Source of the DNA: Alkalimonas cellulosilytica
GTDB taxonomy: Bacteria; Pseudomonadota; Gammaproteobacteria; Enterobacterales; Alteromonadaceae
Length of the DNA stretch: 64,000 bases
NCBI RefSeq assembly: GCF_036325985.1
Contig: NZ_JAUHLI010000012.1
Location: forward strand, 99,027-163,026
Reading direction: 5' to 3'
Shown: positions 15,772-23,981 of the stretch, in pieces
How positions within the stretch are numbered: position 1 is the first letter of the stretch
Layout: every line of letters starts with the position of its first letter
Position numbers and translations under genes: made by a program
The notes under the pieces: generated by a model
Seen by the model: the letters and a program-made list of their open reading frames with translations, nothing else
Told to the model about the DNA's origin: nothing
The model's database searches: none

Positions 15772-16025
15772 TCAAAGTCCTTTTCTTTGCAGCACTGCGC
15801 GAGCGGTTAAATACCGCGGCGCTGGAGCTCGACAGCAGCAGTTTTGAACGCGATGCCAGTGCCGCTGCGGTCTTACAACATCTGCAAAGCCGCTCTGCCG
15901 ACTGGCAGCAGGAGCTAAGCCGGCAAGACTTGCTGTGCGCGGTGAACCAACAGCTGTGCCCACTGCACACCAGGGTTAACCCCGGTGATGAACTGGCGTT
16001 TTTCCCGCCGGTCACCGGTGGTTGA
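15768..16025 (+). CDS. moaD: MoaD, molybdopterin synthase small subunit
   Basis: This encodes 85 residues with the beta-grasp ubiquitin-like fold, ending in the essential VTGG tail that is thiocarboxylated after MoeB adenylation. It starts MIKVLFFAALRERL, typical of the family, and overlaps moaC by four bases (ATGA). It works with MoaE, encoded 22 bases downstream, and probably with the MoeB-like protein encoded at 9235-10023. Confidence 0.94.
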   Translation: MIKVLFFAALRERLNTAALELDSSSFERDASAAAVLQHLQSRSADWQQELSRQDLLCAVNQQLCPLHTRVNPGDELAFFPPVTGG

Positions 16026-16047
16026 TGACGCAGAAGCGGAGGCAAGC

Positions 16048-16497
16048 ATGAGCATTTTTGTGCAGGTACAAAGCGAGGATTTTTGCGTTGGCACTCAGTA
16101 CCAGTTGCTGAGCAAGGACTGCCGTTGCGGCGCTGTAGTAACCTTTACCGGTTTGGTGCGGGAGCTAAGCAGCGGCGATTTGCAGCAGATGACGCTGGAG
16201 CATTACCCCGGTATGACCGAGCAGGCGCTGCACGCTATCGCCAGGGAGGCGCAGCAGCGCTGGCAACTGGGCGCAGTACGGATCATTCACCGCATCGGCG
16301 CGTTAACACCGAATGAGCAAATTGTCTTTGTTGGGGTCGCCAGTGCCCACCGCGCCGCTGCCTTTGCCGCCGCGCAGTTTGTGATGGACTACCTGAAAAC
16401 CCGGGCGCCGTTCTGGAAAAAAGAATGCACCGCTCAGGGTGATACCTGGGTCGCGGCCAAAACAAGCGATCAGGATGCCGCCGAGCGCTGGGGGTAA
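16048..16497 (+). CDS. moaE: MoaE, molybdopterin synthase large subunit
   Basis: This encodes 149 residues of the catalytic subunit that moves two sulfurs from MoaD onto the pterin. It has GAVVTFTGLVR near 31, LEHYPGM near 53, RIIHRIG near 80 and APFWKKE near 117, with the active-site lysines in the last. ATG 16048 has a GGAGG site 5 bases upstream; a longer reading into moaD is unlikely. modA follows after 3 bases. Confidence 0.95.
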   Translation: MSIFVQVQSEDFCVGTQYQLLSKDCRCGAVVTFTGLVRELSSGDLQQMTLEHYPGMTEQALHAIAREAQQRWQLGAVRIIHRIGALTPNEQIVFVGVASAHRAAAFAAAQFVMDYLKTRAPFWKKECTAQGDTWVAAKTSDQDAAERWG

Positions 16498-16500
16498 CCG

Positions 16501-17259
16501 ATGCGTATTCTTTGGGTCTTCAGTTTGTTGCTCTGTATGCTGCCGGTCAGGGCCTCGGAGCCAGTGACCATCGCAGCCGCTTCCGATCTGCGCTATGCGC
16601 TGGATGAGATCATCGCGCTGTACCAAAGCGAACACCCCAAGGCGCGGATCCGCGTCAGCTACGGCTCGTCGGGCAAAATCAGCACCCAAATCCGCCATGG
16701 CGCGCCCTTTGACTTGTTTTTTTCGGCCGACATTCAGTTCCCTGAACAGCTCTATGCCGAAGGCCATGTCAGCACAGCGCCAGAGCTCTATGCGATAGGC
16801 CGCATCGTGCTGTGGAGCCCGCGGCTGGATCTGACTGAAGTCACCTTGTCGCAGCTCAATGCACTCAGCTTTCGCCGCCTCGCCATCGCCCAACCGGCGC
16901 ATGCACCCTATGGCCTGCGCGCCAAAGAAGCTTTGCAGGCCCTTGGCTTGTGGGATGCACTGGAACCTAAGCTGGTGTATGGCGAAAACATTGCCCAAAC
17001 CGCCCAGATGGCGCAAAGCGGCGCGGCCGAAGTGGCCATTATTGCGCTGTCGCTGGCTCGTTTTCCACAGCTTGCCCGCCATGGTTATCAGCTGATCCCA
17101 AGCGATTTGCACCAGCCACTGACCCAGGCTTACAGCGTGACCCGCCATGGTGCCAACAACGCCAGTGCGCATCGCTTTGCGGCCTTTATGCAAAGCAGCG
17201 AGGCACGTTCCATTCTTGCGCACTACGGTTTCGAGCTGCCGACCAGGCGCGTGGAGTAA
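16501..17259 (+). CDS. modA: ModA, molybdate-binding periplasmic protein
   Basis: This encodes 252 residues with a signal peptide of about 19 residues (cleavage after VRA). The mature protein starts with VTIAAASDLRYALDEI, the oxyanion-binding strand of ModA, and contains SYGSSGKIS, FDLFFSAD and APYGLRAKEAL. It delivers molybdate, possibly tungstate, to ModBC. It lies three bases after moaE and five before modB, so uptake and cofactor synthesis are one transcription unit here. Confidence 0.93.
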   Translation: MRILWVFSLLLCMLPVRASEPVTIAAASDLRYALDEIIALYQSEHPKARIRVSYGSSGKISTQIRHGAPFDLFFSADIQFPEQLYAEGHVSTAPELYAIGRIVLWSPRLDLTEVTLSQLNALSFRRLAIAQPAHAPYGLRAKEALQALGLWDALEPKLVYGENIAQTAQMAQSGAAEVAIIALSLARFPQLARHGYQLIPSDLHQPLTQAYSVTRHGANNASAHRFAAFMQSSEARSILAHYGFELPTRRVE

Positions 17260-17264
17260 GAGTA

Positions 17265-17966
17265 ATGATCGAACTCACTGCACACGACTGGCAAGCCATC
17301 CAACTGACGCTGAAGCTGTGTTTGTACACCACGCTGATTTTATTGTTGCTGGGCACCCCGCTGGCCTGGTGGCTGGCTCAGGGCCAGAGCCGTGGTCAGT
17401 GTCGGCTACGCACCGCCATTCAAGCGCTGGTGGCCTTGCCGCTGGTGCTGCCACCCACAGTACTGGGCTTTTATCTGTTGCTGCTGCTTGGCCCAGAGGG
17501 CGCTGTTGGCGGCACTTTGGAGCGGCTTGGGTTTCAGCATCTGGCGTTTAGCTTTCCCGGCATTTTGATTGGCTCGGTGATTTACTCACTGCCCTTTACC
17601 GTGCAGCCGCTGCTGGAGAGCTTTCGCCGCATGGGGTCAAGGCCGCTGGAAGTGGCGCAGACGCTTGGGGCCGGTAAACTGGATCAGTTGTTTAGCGTGG
17701 TGCTGCCGCTGTGCCGCGGTGGTTTTATCGTCGCCGCCACCCTGACCTTTGCCCATACGCTGGGCGAGTTTGGCGTGATTTTAATGCTGGGTGGCAGCAT
17801 ACCGGGTGAAACCCAGGTGCTGTCGGTGCTGATTTACGATCACACCGAAGCAATGAACTACAGCCAGGCGCATCAGCTGTCGCTCGGCCTGCTGATTGCC
17901 GCCTTTGTCGTGCTCTTTATTGTCTATGGCCTGAATAAGCGCTTGGACCGGGGGCCACTGACATGA
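17265..17966 (+). CDS. modB: ModB, molybdate ABC transporter permease
   Basis: This encodes 233 residues with about five or six membrane helices. The EAA loop (EVAQTLGAGKLDQLFSVVLP, about 126-145) docks onto ModC, and LPLVLPPTVLGFYLL is typical of ModB. It overlaps modC by four bases (ATGA). It forms the inner membrane channel for molybdate. Confidence 0.94.
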   Translation: MIELTAHDWQAIQLTLKLCLYTTLILLLLGTPLAWWLAQGQSRGQCRLRTAIQALVALPLVLPPTVLGFYLLLLLGPEGAVGGTLERLGFQHLAFSFPGILIGSVIYSLPFTVQPLLESFRRMGSRPLEVAQTLGAGKLDQLFSVVLPLCRGGFIVAATLTFAHTLGEFGVILMLGGSIPGETQVLSVLIYDHTEAMNYSQAHQLSLGLLIAAFVVLFIVYGLNKRLDRGPLT

Positions 17967-19183
17967 CCGACCATAGCCTTTCCCGCACAGACGTTAAACT
18001 CAGCTTCTGGCACAGGCTTAGCTGGCGCTGGCAGCGCTTTGGCAACACCAGCTCTGCCAATAGCGCAGCCGCTAGCACTGTCATTAGCACAGGCCAGTGC
18101 AGCACCCATCGGCAAAATCAGCCTGAAGCGGTCACTCTTCGCCTTCACTGCACAGTCAAGCGCGGTGATTTTTGCCTGCAACTAAACGATACTCTGCCAC
18201 TTAAAGGCATTACCGCTCTGTTTGGCCGCTCTGGCTGTGGCAAAACCAGCTTGCTGCGCGCTATTGCCGGGCTGGATCGCCATGCCAGTGCCCATATTCG
18301 CTTTGGCAGCACCAGCTGGCAGCAGGATAGCTATTTCTTACCGGTGCATCAGCGCCGTATTGGCATGGTGTTTCAGGAAAGCAGCTTGCTGCCGCATTTA
18401 TCGGTGCAGCAAAATCTGCTGTATGGCTACCAGCGTCTCAGCGCCAGGCAGCCCATTTCACTCAAGCCAGAACAAGTCATCGCCCTGCTGGAACTGACGC
18501 CACTGCTTAGCCAAAGGCCAGAGCAATTGTCCGGCGGTCAGCGCCAGCGGGTGGCGCTTGGGCGGGCGCTGCTAAGCCAGCCGCAATTGTTGCTGCTCGA
18601 TGAGCCGCTGGCGTCCTTGGATCAGCAAAGCCGCAACGACATTCTGCCCTTTTTGCAGCGCATCGCCTGTGAAACCGGCATACCGATGCTGCTGGTCAGC
18701 CATCAGCTGGACGATGTGGTCAAACTGGCCGATCAACTGGTGCTGATGCAACACGGCCGCATCCACAGCCAGGGCCCGCTGCCGCAGCAATTGCTCCGCC
18801 CCGAACTCGCCGCCAGCGGCGCTTTATCGCTGCTGCACGCCAGCTATAGTGCCAGCAAAGCGCATCTGCTAACGCTTAGCATCGGCCAGCAGCAGCTGCA
18901 ATTGCCAGCACCGCAATTTACCCAACCCAACTACCGCCTACGCATCCAGGCCCGCGACGTCGCGCTAAGCACTAAACCAATCCAGGACAGCTCGGTCAGT
19001 AATCAACTAACAGTTACCATCACCGGCTTTCACCCAGCCCCCCACCCAGCCGAAACTCTGGTACAACTCGACCTCGCCGGCCAGCCTTTGCAGGCGCTGC
19101 TGACACAGCAATCGGTTGAGCGGCTGGGGTTGCAGGTTGGACAACAGGTTTATGCGCAGATTAAGGCTGTGGCTTTGGATTGA
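17963..19183 (+). CDS. modC: ModC, molybdate ABC transporter ATPase
   Basis: This encodes 406 residues, longer than the roughly 350-360 usual for ModC. The ABC domain has Walker A GRSGCGKTS near 90, the signature LSGGQRQRVALGRAL near 188 and Walker B LLLLDEPLASLD near 209. A C-terminal TOBE (Mop) domain (about 335-404) may bind molybdate. The extra length is an N-terminal tail of about 50 Ser/Ala/Gln-rich residues ahead of the first strand. The start is fixed by the ATGA overlap with modB. It closes the operon. Confidence 0.93.
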   Translation: MTDHSLSRTDVKLSFWHRLSWRWQRFGNTSSANSAAASTVISTGQCSTHRQNQPEAVTLRLHCTVKRGDFCLQLNDTLPLKGITALFGRSGCGKTSLLRAIAGLDRHASAHIRFGSTSWQQDSYFLPVHQRRIGMVFQESSLLPHLSVQQNLLYGYQRLSARQPISLKPEQVIALLELTPLLSQRPEQLSGGQRQRVALGRALLSQPQLLLLDEPLASLDQQSRNDILPFLQRIACETGIPMLLVSHQLDDVVKLADQLVLMQHGRIHSQGPLPQQLLRPELAASGALSLLHASYSASKAHLLTLSIGQQQLQLPAPQFTQPNYRLRIQARDVALSTKPIQDSSVSNQLTVTITGFHPAPHPAETLVQLDLAGQPLQALLTQQSVERLGLQVGQQVYAQIKAVALD

Positions 19184-19296
19184 TGGCAACTAGATCTGTT
19201 AAGGCGGTAAAGGTGCCAGACAGAAATAATGATTAACTATTATTTGCTCCTCAAACTCTGGTTAAAATTCAGTCTAATCAAACCAAGTTCGCAATA

Positions 19297-19318
19297 GTCA
19301 AGACTTGACCCTGACCCC
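19297..19318 (-). repeat. Left inverted repeat flanking the 19355-20518 gene
   Basis: On the minus strand this reads GGGGTCAGG-GTCAAGTCTTGAC. It is an inverted partner of the element at 20554-20569 and shares GTCAAGTCTTGAC and a GGGGTCA head. Such GGGGTCA-CTTGA elements recur beside REP-associated Y1 transposases in marine gammaproteobacteria, which is recollection, not shown here. Confidence 0.55.
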
Positions 19319-19354
19319 TCATGTCAGATCGATCAGCACGGCCTGACCCGGTAA

Positions 19355-20518
19355 TCAAACCAGATGTTCTGGTAACGGGCGGTCATGTAGAAAAAAATCA
19401 TTCTTGTAATCGCTATCCATTGGCGATATTCGGTGGCAGAAACCATTGCTTTGTGCGTCCGAGATATCAATCAGCTCTCTGAGTAGGGAAAGGGTTTTAC
19501 GCTGAGCTGGATTAAGATTTTCTTTGATAACGATCAGCTCTTCTACTGAATGATCTTCCAAGAAATTGAAGTGGCTACCTAGTAAGCCACAGATGCCGTC
19601 TGATAGTTGAACCTCTAAGCATTCAAGTGAATCAACAAAGCTATATTCTACGAGTCTCCCTTTAAATTCGAACTGCGTATTTCCAAGAGCATCTTGAACT
19701 TCAGTTTCATTGTCGAATGTGTGAGAGCTGTTCGGGTAAATATAAATAGGCCGCTGAAATAAAATATCAAAACCATCAACTAGCACATCGTCTTCATTAT
19801 CTGAACTGAAAGGCAACTCAGTCAGTTTTGCTCCTCTACGAATCATGTTAATCACTAGCTCGCTGATGTCAGATTGTGGTACTTTTACTACTGATTCAAG
19901 AAGATTAGAAAACTCTATCATGAAAGAATAACTTTCGCTTCGCTGAACATTCGGAAACCGGTACTTCTTTAGAAGTGTGGCTAAACTATCTAAATCTGTA
20001 TTGGCAAGGTTGAATAATTCTCCCTTAATGTGCATCACGTATGGCATATACTGGCGCAGCTCTGGAGCTTCCCATAAGGAATCAACTATGTCCACCAATG
20101 ACCAGTAAAGAATATTGAAGTTGGTATAATGAATGAAAACCCCTTTTGCAATCAACCATTCCAAAAGCGTCATTATTTTCTTGGAGTTTAGTACTCCTAG
20201 ATAACTTCCCGTAGCAAGTTGGTTAAATTTAATTTCCTTGGCTGATTTCTGGATATACAACGATGATACCAACTCCTCGATCCCATCTAATGGCTTAGAT
20301 TTTTTGTGAACAATTCCACCTAAAACAAAGTTCTTCGGATTCTCATTGAAACCATCATCTCTAATCCAAAATTTGCGTACATTGTTGGTCTCGTCGTAGA
20401 AAAAAGCGTATTCTTCATCTAGCCCGTAAAGTGGTTGATTACCGAAAATGTTTGAAAGCATATCAGCCCTTAACTCTTCAGCATTTAGAATTCTTGAGTT
20501 TCCTTGTTCATCGCTCAT
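19355..20518 (-). CDS. Hypothetical protein, possibly DUF3800-like
   Basis: This encodes 387 residues of uncertain family. The N-terminal segment YAFFYDETNNVRKFWI followed by NFVLGGIV resembles the YIDESG...GGVV start of DUF3800 proteins, which have an RNase H-like fold; acidic residues later in the protein could complete such a site. No signal peptide or membrane helix is seen. It is AT-rich against the preceding operon and lies alone between inverted repeats at 19297 and 20554, so it is probably acquired. The start at 20518 has an AAGGAAC site. Confidence 0.75.
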   Translation of the reverse strand: MSDEQGNSRILNAEELRADMLSNIFGNQPLYGLDEEYAFFYDETNNVRKFWIRDDGFNENPKNFVLGGIVHKKSKPLDGIEELVSSLYIQKSAKEIKFNQLATGSYLGVLNSKKIMTLLEWLIAKGVFIHYTNFNILYWSLVDIVDSLWEAPELRQYMPYVMHIKGELFNLANTDLDSLATLLKKYRFPNVQRSESYSFMIEFSNLLESVVKVPQSDISELVINMIRRGAKLTELPFSSDNEDDVLVDGFDILFQRPIYIYPNSSHTFDNETEVQDALGNTQFEFKGRLVEYSFVDSLECLEVQLSDGICGLLGSHFNFLEDHSVEELIVIKENLNPAQRKTLSLLRELIDISDAQSNGFCHRISPMDSDYKNDFFLHDRPLPEHLV

Positions 20519-20553
20519 TATAGTTCCTTATCAAAAGCCAACGAAAAGCCAAC

Positions 20554-20569
20554 GGGGTCAAGTCTTGAC
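20554..20569 (+). repeat. Right inverted repeat flanking the 19355-20518 gene
   Basis: GGGGTCAAGTCTTGAC lies 35 bases upstream of the hypothetical gene's start and mirrors the repeat at 19297-19318. A short tandem duplication AAAGCCAACG just before it (20534-20553) suggests rearrangement. Confidence 0.55.
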
Positions 20570-20678
20570 TTTGACCATTTAGCTCATCAAATTACTCAGC
20601 GTCGCTTTGAGCACCACTAGCCCTTTCCCTAAAGGGACTTTCTAGAAACGGCTAAGCCTGAAGCTTTAGAGCGACAAG

Positions 20679-20978
20679 CTATGTGCGGACTCGCAGATGC
20701 CATTTTTCAGGTTCCCGACTCGGATGAAATACTGCCAAAACAAGTACATATTTTTCCTCAACCCGATACAGTACACCATGAGGGAAAGTTTCCAGAGGCC
20801 AACGCCTGACAGAAAAGTCCAACTCTTGCATGGCAAGTGGTTGCTCAGCGATAAGTGCTGTTGCGGCCTCGATTGCAGCTTGAAACCTGCGGGCCAGCTC
20901 GGGATGGATAGAGCGGTAACGCGACTTTTCCTGACGAATATCTTCACGGGCAGATGCCAAAAACCGAATAGGCTTCAA
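20679..20978 (-). CDS. ParE/RelE-family toxin
   Basis: This encodes 99 residues with the ParE-type pattern: FLASAREDIRQEKSRYRSI at the start, EQPLAMQEL, RRWPLETFPHGVLYRVEE and VLAVFHPSREPEKW. The family includes gyrase poisons and mRNA interferases, and the sequence does not decide which. It overlaps the upstream antitoxin gene by four bases. The island context next to other toxin-antitoxin pairs suggests a mobile origin. Confidence 0.88.
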   Translation of the reverse strand: MKPIRFLASAREDIRQEKSRYRSIHPELARRFQAAIEAATALIAEQPLAMQELDFSVRRWPLETFPHGVLYRVEEKYVLVLAVFHPSREPEKWHLRVRT

Positions 20979-21214
20979 TCGTCATCCGCCCGTAAATCAG
21001 CAAAAACCTCGTCAGCAGAATAGGATTCCTCCTCTCCCTGCAGGTAGGACTGGTATCGCCGATTGGCCTCATGCACCCAGGCTTTTTCCACTTGGGCAGG
21101 AGCAATCTTTGGGCGAGGCTCTAAACTATCCAGCAGATGCACTATCAATTCTGCACGCTCTGAAACCGGCAGCGAAAGTGCCTCAGATTCAATCAGCTCA
21201 GTAGCAGGCAACAT
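20975..21214 (-). CDS. Addiction-module antitoxin (unstable antitoxin family)
   Basis: This encodes 79 residues with the family start IESEALSLPVSERAELIVHLLDSL and an acidic C-terminal tail that would wrap the toxin. It is the first gene of a pair with the ParE-type toxin and overlaps it by four bases. This antitoxin family lacks an obvious DNA-binding domain. Confidence 0.87.
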   Translation of the reverse strand: MLPATELIESEALSLPVSERAELIVHLLDSLEPRPKIAPAQVEKAWVHEANRRYQSYLQGEEESYSADEVFADLRADDD

Positions 21215-21353
21215 AAATACCTCATTCGCGAATTATCTCTTTGGCAAGTTTACACTTTGCTCCGGTCTTACTCCACTATCCGAATGCACTGAACACTTTA
21301 GTTTTCCAGCTAGTGTATCCTCAGATTAAGGTGATGGCCTTGGATTAATGTCC

Positions 21354-21407
21354 GTTTACTATTTGTGAACCGTGATCTATACTAGCTTTAGTTCACAATT
21401 AGTAAAC
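21354..21407 (+). promoter_or_regulatory. Two-site operator of the higBA pair
   Basis: GTTTACTATTTGTGAAC (21354-21370) and GTTCACAATTAGTAAAC (21391-21407) form an inverted repeat matching at 16 of 17 positions with a 20-base spacer. Each arm is itself a dyad (GTTTAC/GTGAAC). A -10-like TATACT at 21378 lies between them. This is the expected layout for autorepression by the HigA antitoxin. Confidence 0.7.
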
Positions 21408-21436
21408 CATACAATTGAGCACAATGGATGTGATGC

Positions 21437-21745
21437 ATGCACGTAGTGAAACGTGAACCGTTTGAAACGGCCAAGTTGTTATACCCGAATTGTGCCGATG
21501 CACTGGATGCCACCTTTAAAGCGCTTAAGCGCAGCGATGCAAAGACCCCAGAAGAGTTACGGCAGGTGTTTCCATCGCTGGATAACTTTAAGTACGTTGA
21601 TAAGTGGTACGTGATTGACATTGGTGGCAATAAGTTGCGGTTGATAGTTTTTTTGGAGTTTGTTGGTGGCAAGTGCTTTATCAAGCATATTGTTACCCAC
21701 AAAGAATACGACCGAATCACAGCACAGTACCGAAGCAAGAGTTAA
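21437..21745 (+). CDS. higB: HigB-family mRNA interferase toxin
   Basis: This encodes 102 residues of the HigB_toxin family: NFKYVDKWYVIDIGGNKLRLIVFL followed by KCFIKHIVTHKEYD with the conserved histidine. Members cleave mRNA on the ribosome. Toxin-first order is typical of hig modules. The antitoxin gene follows after 10 bases. The operator at 21354-21407 lies upstream. Confidence 0.88.
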   Translation: MHVVKREPFETAKLLYPNCADALDATFKALKRSDAKTPEELRQVFPSLDNFKYVDKWYVIDIGGNKLRLIVFLEFVGGKCFIKHIVTHKEYDRITAQYRSKS

Positions 21746-21755
21746 GGAGCCGATT

Positions 21756-22175
21756 ATGTTAGATGTTCAGGCAATGAAATCCTTATCACAGCAAATCACT
21801 CAGGTTATGCCTTGGGTGCAAGGGATCCGTTCTGATCAGCAGTACGATGAACTGCTGGCGTTAATGGATGAGCTGGTTGAGGACTACGATGCGAATCAGG
21901 TGCTGATTGAGTTGCTGTTTCCGGTGCTGCAGGAGTACGAAGAAACCGCCGAGCGCTTTAAAACGTTTAATCAACGGATAGAGGAATTAGACCCTGGCAT
22001 CGCCATGCTTCGGCTGCTGATCGACCAACACAGCCTGACCCAAAGTGATTTTCAGCAAGAGATAGGCGGTAAATCGTTGGTATCACAAATTCTCAGCGGC
22101 AAGCGCTCACTTACGCTTGGCCATATCCGCGCGTTATCCAAGCGCTTTGGAGTGCCTGCGGCGATGTTTGTTTAG
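21756..22175 (+). CDS. higA: HigA-family antitoxin
   Basis: This encodes 139 residues. The helical N-terminal part binds the toxin and the C-terminal helix-turn-helix (DQHSLTQSDFQQEIGGKSLVSQILSGKRSL, about 90-120) binds DNA. ATG 21756 has AAGGAG 7 bases upstream; the longer reading through higB is not used. It should repress its own promoter through the paired repeats upstream. Confidence 0.87.
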   Translation: MLDVQAMKSLSQQITQVMPWVQGIRSDQQYDELLALMDELVEDYDANQVLIELLFPVLQEYEETAERFKTFNQRIEELDPGIAMLRLLIDQHSLTQSDFQQEIGGKSLVSQILSGKRSLTLGHIRALSKRFGVPAAMFV

Positions 22176-22221
22176 TATCGTTGCAGTCGCAATTAAAGGC
22201 GCATAAGGCGAAAGTTATTAT

Positions 22222-22569
22222 TTAATCTTGGCTCAAGTTTATTCTTGACCTTAACCTTTCCTTTCTCTCTTCAGTTGTCATCTCCAGACCATCTCTTTTG
22301 ACCTCTAAAATAATTATCTGCGTGTTAAGTGATGCTTTTTTTGATTCAAGGTTTTGAATATCCGATTGTAATCTTTCTTTAGCAGAAATTTTATCAAGGA
22401 TATCCCCATCGAGAGTATTGAGTGTTAGCTTTGCGGTCATAAAACCAGCAGAAAAAACTCCCATAAGTGATGTGAAAACGATCATCCACCAACTCAAAGG
22501 TACATGATCTAATATCCACCGAAAAGTGATCTGATTTTTGTGTGGTAAATTCGGCATTTTGCTTTCCAT
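22222..22569 (-). CDS. Small membrane protein with coiled coil
   Basis: This encodes 115 residues of no family I recognise. One membrane helix (about 27-46) is followed by a long charged coiled coil (about 60-112). Starts at 22569 and 22557 (MPNLPHK) are both possible. It is AT-rich and lies alone between the higBA pair and the decayed antitoxin. Confidence 0.5.
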   Translation of the reverse strand: MESKMPNLPHKNQITFRWILDHVPLSWWMIVFTSLMGVFSAGFMTAKLTLNTLDGDILDKISAKERLQSDIQNLESKKASLNTQIIILEVKRDGLEMTTEERKERLRSRINLSQD

Positions 22570-22792
22570 CAGTTAGCATTCACCATTTTTTGACATTCAT
22601 CACTTAATTAACCATTTATTACTAAGTAATATATCACAGTGAAAGTAGCCCACCTAAAGTACCAATTTCTCAACACTGCTAACCACTACGAACAAAACGA
22701 AAATAAACCAAACGCCTGTTCACGCCCGGCTGGGGTGAGGTGTTTTTCGGTGCGCTGTTCCAGCAAGGTCAAGGCCAGGCAGCCACACAACT

Positions 22793-22984
22793 TCAGGCAC
22801 GACGTTTCCTGTCGATCAACGCCTGCACCTCATCCATCACTTGTTCGTGGTTAGCTGGTGGCTGAGTATCTGCCAAAGCCTCATGAACCTTGGCCCCGAA
22901 CCAGACAGCGTCTGCAGTTGAGTCTGCCGCGTCAGTTTTCAATTGCCTATCTACACGGACGTGCAGCATCGACGTATCTGCCAT
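22793..22984 (-). pseudogene. Decayed RelB/DinJ-type antitoxin with internal deletion
   Basis: The 63-residue reading starts MADTSMLHVRVDRQLKTDAA, the typical RelB/DinJ DNA-binding strand and helix, and ends HEQVMDEVQALIDRKRRA like the family C-terminus. The central ribbon-helix segment (normally LGLTVSDAVRVFL...) is missing or scrambled, so the protein is about two-thirds of normal length. No RelE toxin follows. It reads as an orphan antitoxin remnant. Confidence 0.55.
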
Positions 22985-23122
22985 CACAATTCTCCGGTTA
23001 TCTTTATCCCTGACAGCATGTATCTCATTTGCGATACAGTCAATTTTGAAAATCAGAGCTCATGAGGTCAGGCCTTAACTTGAACCCTTGAACTACCCAT
23101 CAGATGCAATGAGCAAAAAAGA

Positions 23123-23458
23123 TTAGCCAAGCAGCGCCATGCGCTCTTGCTCGGTGAGTATGCCCACCAACACAGTGCGGCGGCGCAGTTTTATCATCCG
23201 CTCGCCATTATCCAGCAGTGCGGTGCGAAATACATCCGGCTGGTCAATGCAATCTAAAATACTGTGCCAGTGAATGTAGCCGCCGTGCTTTATCTGCCCG
23301 GCCTGATAGCGCTGCTCCAGAGTCTGACGGATACCGCTGATACGCCAGGGCTCGGCCAGCAGCTTTTCGGCCATGGCACTGTGTAACCGCAAAATATGCT
23401 GATCGGTAGCGGCTGAAGCTTTGCTGACATTGCGCTGGCGCATTCTTGGTGGTGACAT
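23123..23458 (-). CDS. Conserved hypothetical protein downstream of DCC-family gene
   Basis: This encodes 111 basic residues beginning MSPPRMRQRNVSKASAATDQ. It has no membrane segment or catalytic motif I recognise and is mostly helical. It starts 10 bases after the DCC-family gene and is probably cotranscribed and perhaps translationally coupled to it. The longer upstream frame runs through the DCC gene and is rejected. Confidence 0.65.
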   Translation of the reverse strand: MSPPRMRQRNVSKASAATDQHILRLHSAMAEKLLAEPWRISGIRQTLEQRYQAGQIKHGGYIHWHSILDCIDQPDVFRTALLDNGERMIKLRRRTVLVGILTEQERMALLG

Positions 23459-23468
23459 CTTTACTGCC

Positions 23469-23813
23469 TTAAAGCGCGCAATCGCCGCCAGTGCAATGGC
23501 TGCGCTTGGAAGCCCAATAAGCATAGGCTTTGCTGGCCAGCCAATAGCAAGGTGGCAGCCGTAACAGCGCCACCAATCGGGTATGTCCGGCCAATTGCCA
23601 GTAGTAGAGGCTGGCATCGATGCCAATCAGAAAGTGGTCATGCCGCCACAGATGTAGTTGTTGCATCATGGCCGATTTAGTCACCCCGGCAAAGCCGCTA
23701 AAATCGTCGGCGCTGATATCGACAAGCTCTAGGTGCGGCTTTAGTTTGGGAGCCAGCCAGTTAATTTCACGCCGGCATAAAGCGCAGCTGCCATCAAAAA
23801 ACAGTTTTTGCAT
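23469..23813 (-). CDS. DCC1-like thiol-disulfide oxidoreductase family protein
   Basis: This encodes 114 residues of the DUF393/DCC family. The signature DGSCALC at 7-13 gives the D-x2-C-x2-C motif, followed by the conserved segment INWLAP, and the central GIDASLYYW is also typical. The family has a thioredoxin-like fold and is predicted, not shown, to act on disulfides. A small basic protein gene follows on the same strand. Confidence 0.85.
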   Translation of the reverse strand: MQKLFFDGSCALCRREINWLAPKLKPHLELVDISADDFSGFAGVTKSAMMQQLHLWRHDHFLIGIDASLYYWQLAGHTRLVALLRLPPCYWLASKAYAYWASKRSHCTGGDCAL

Positions 23814-23981
23814 CGCTAAGACTCCATTTCGCTGTTAGCTAACGACTCTTGCAACAATTACGGCTTACGCGTCTTATCGATCAATGTGTTTAATCTGAAT
23901 TGCTGCCTGACCTTCGTATTATGCTAAGGTTTATGCTGTTAACACTGGATCAGACCAACAAAAACAACCAAGGAACTTTTT

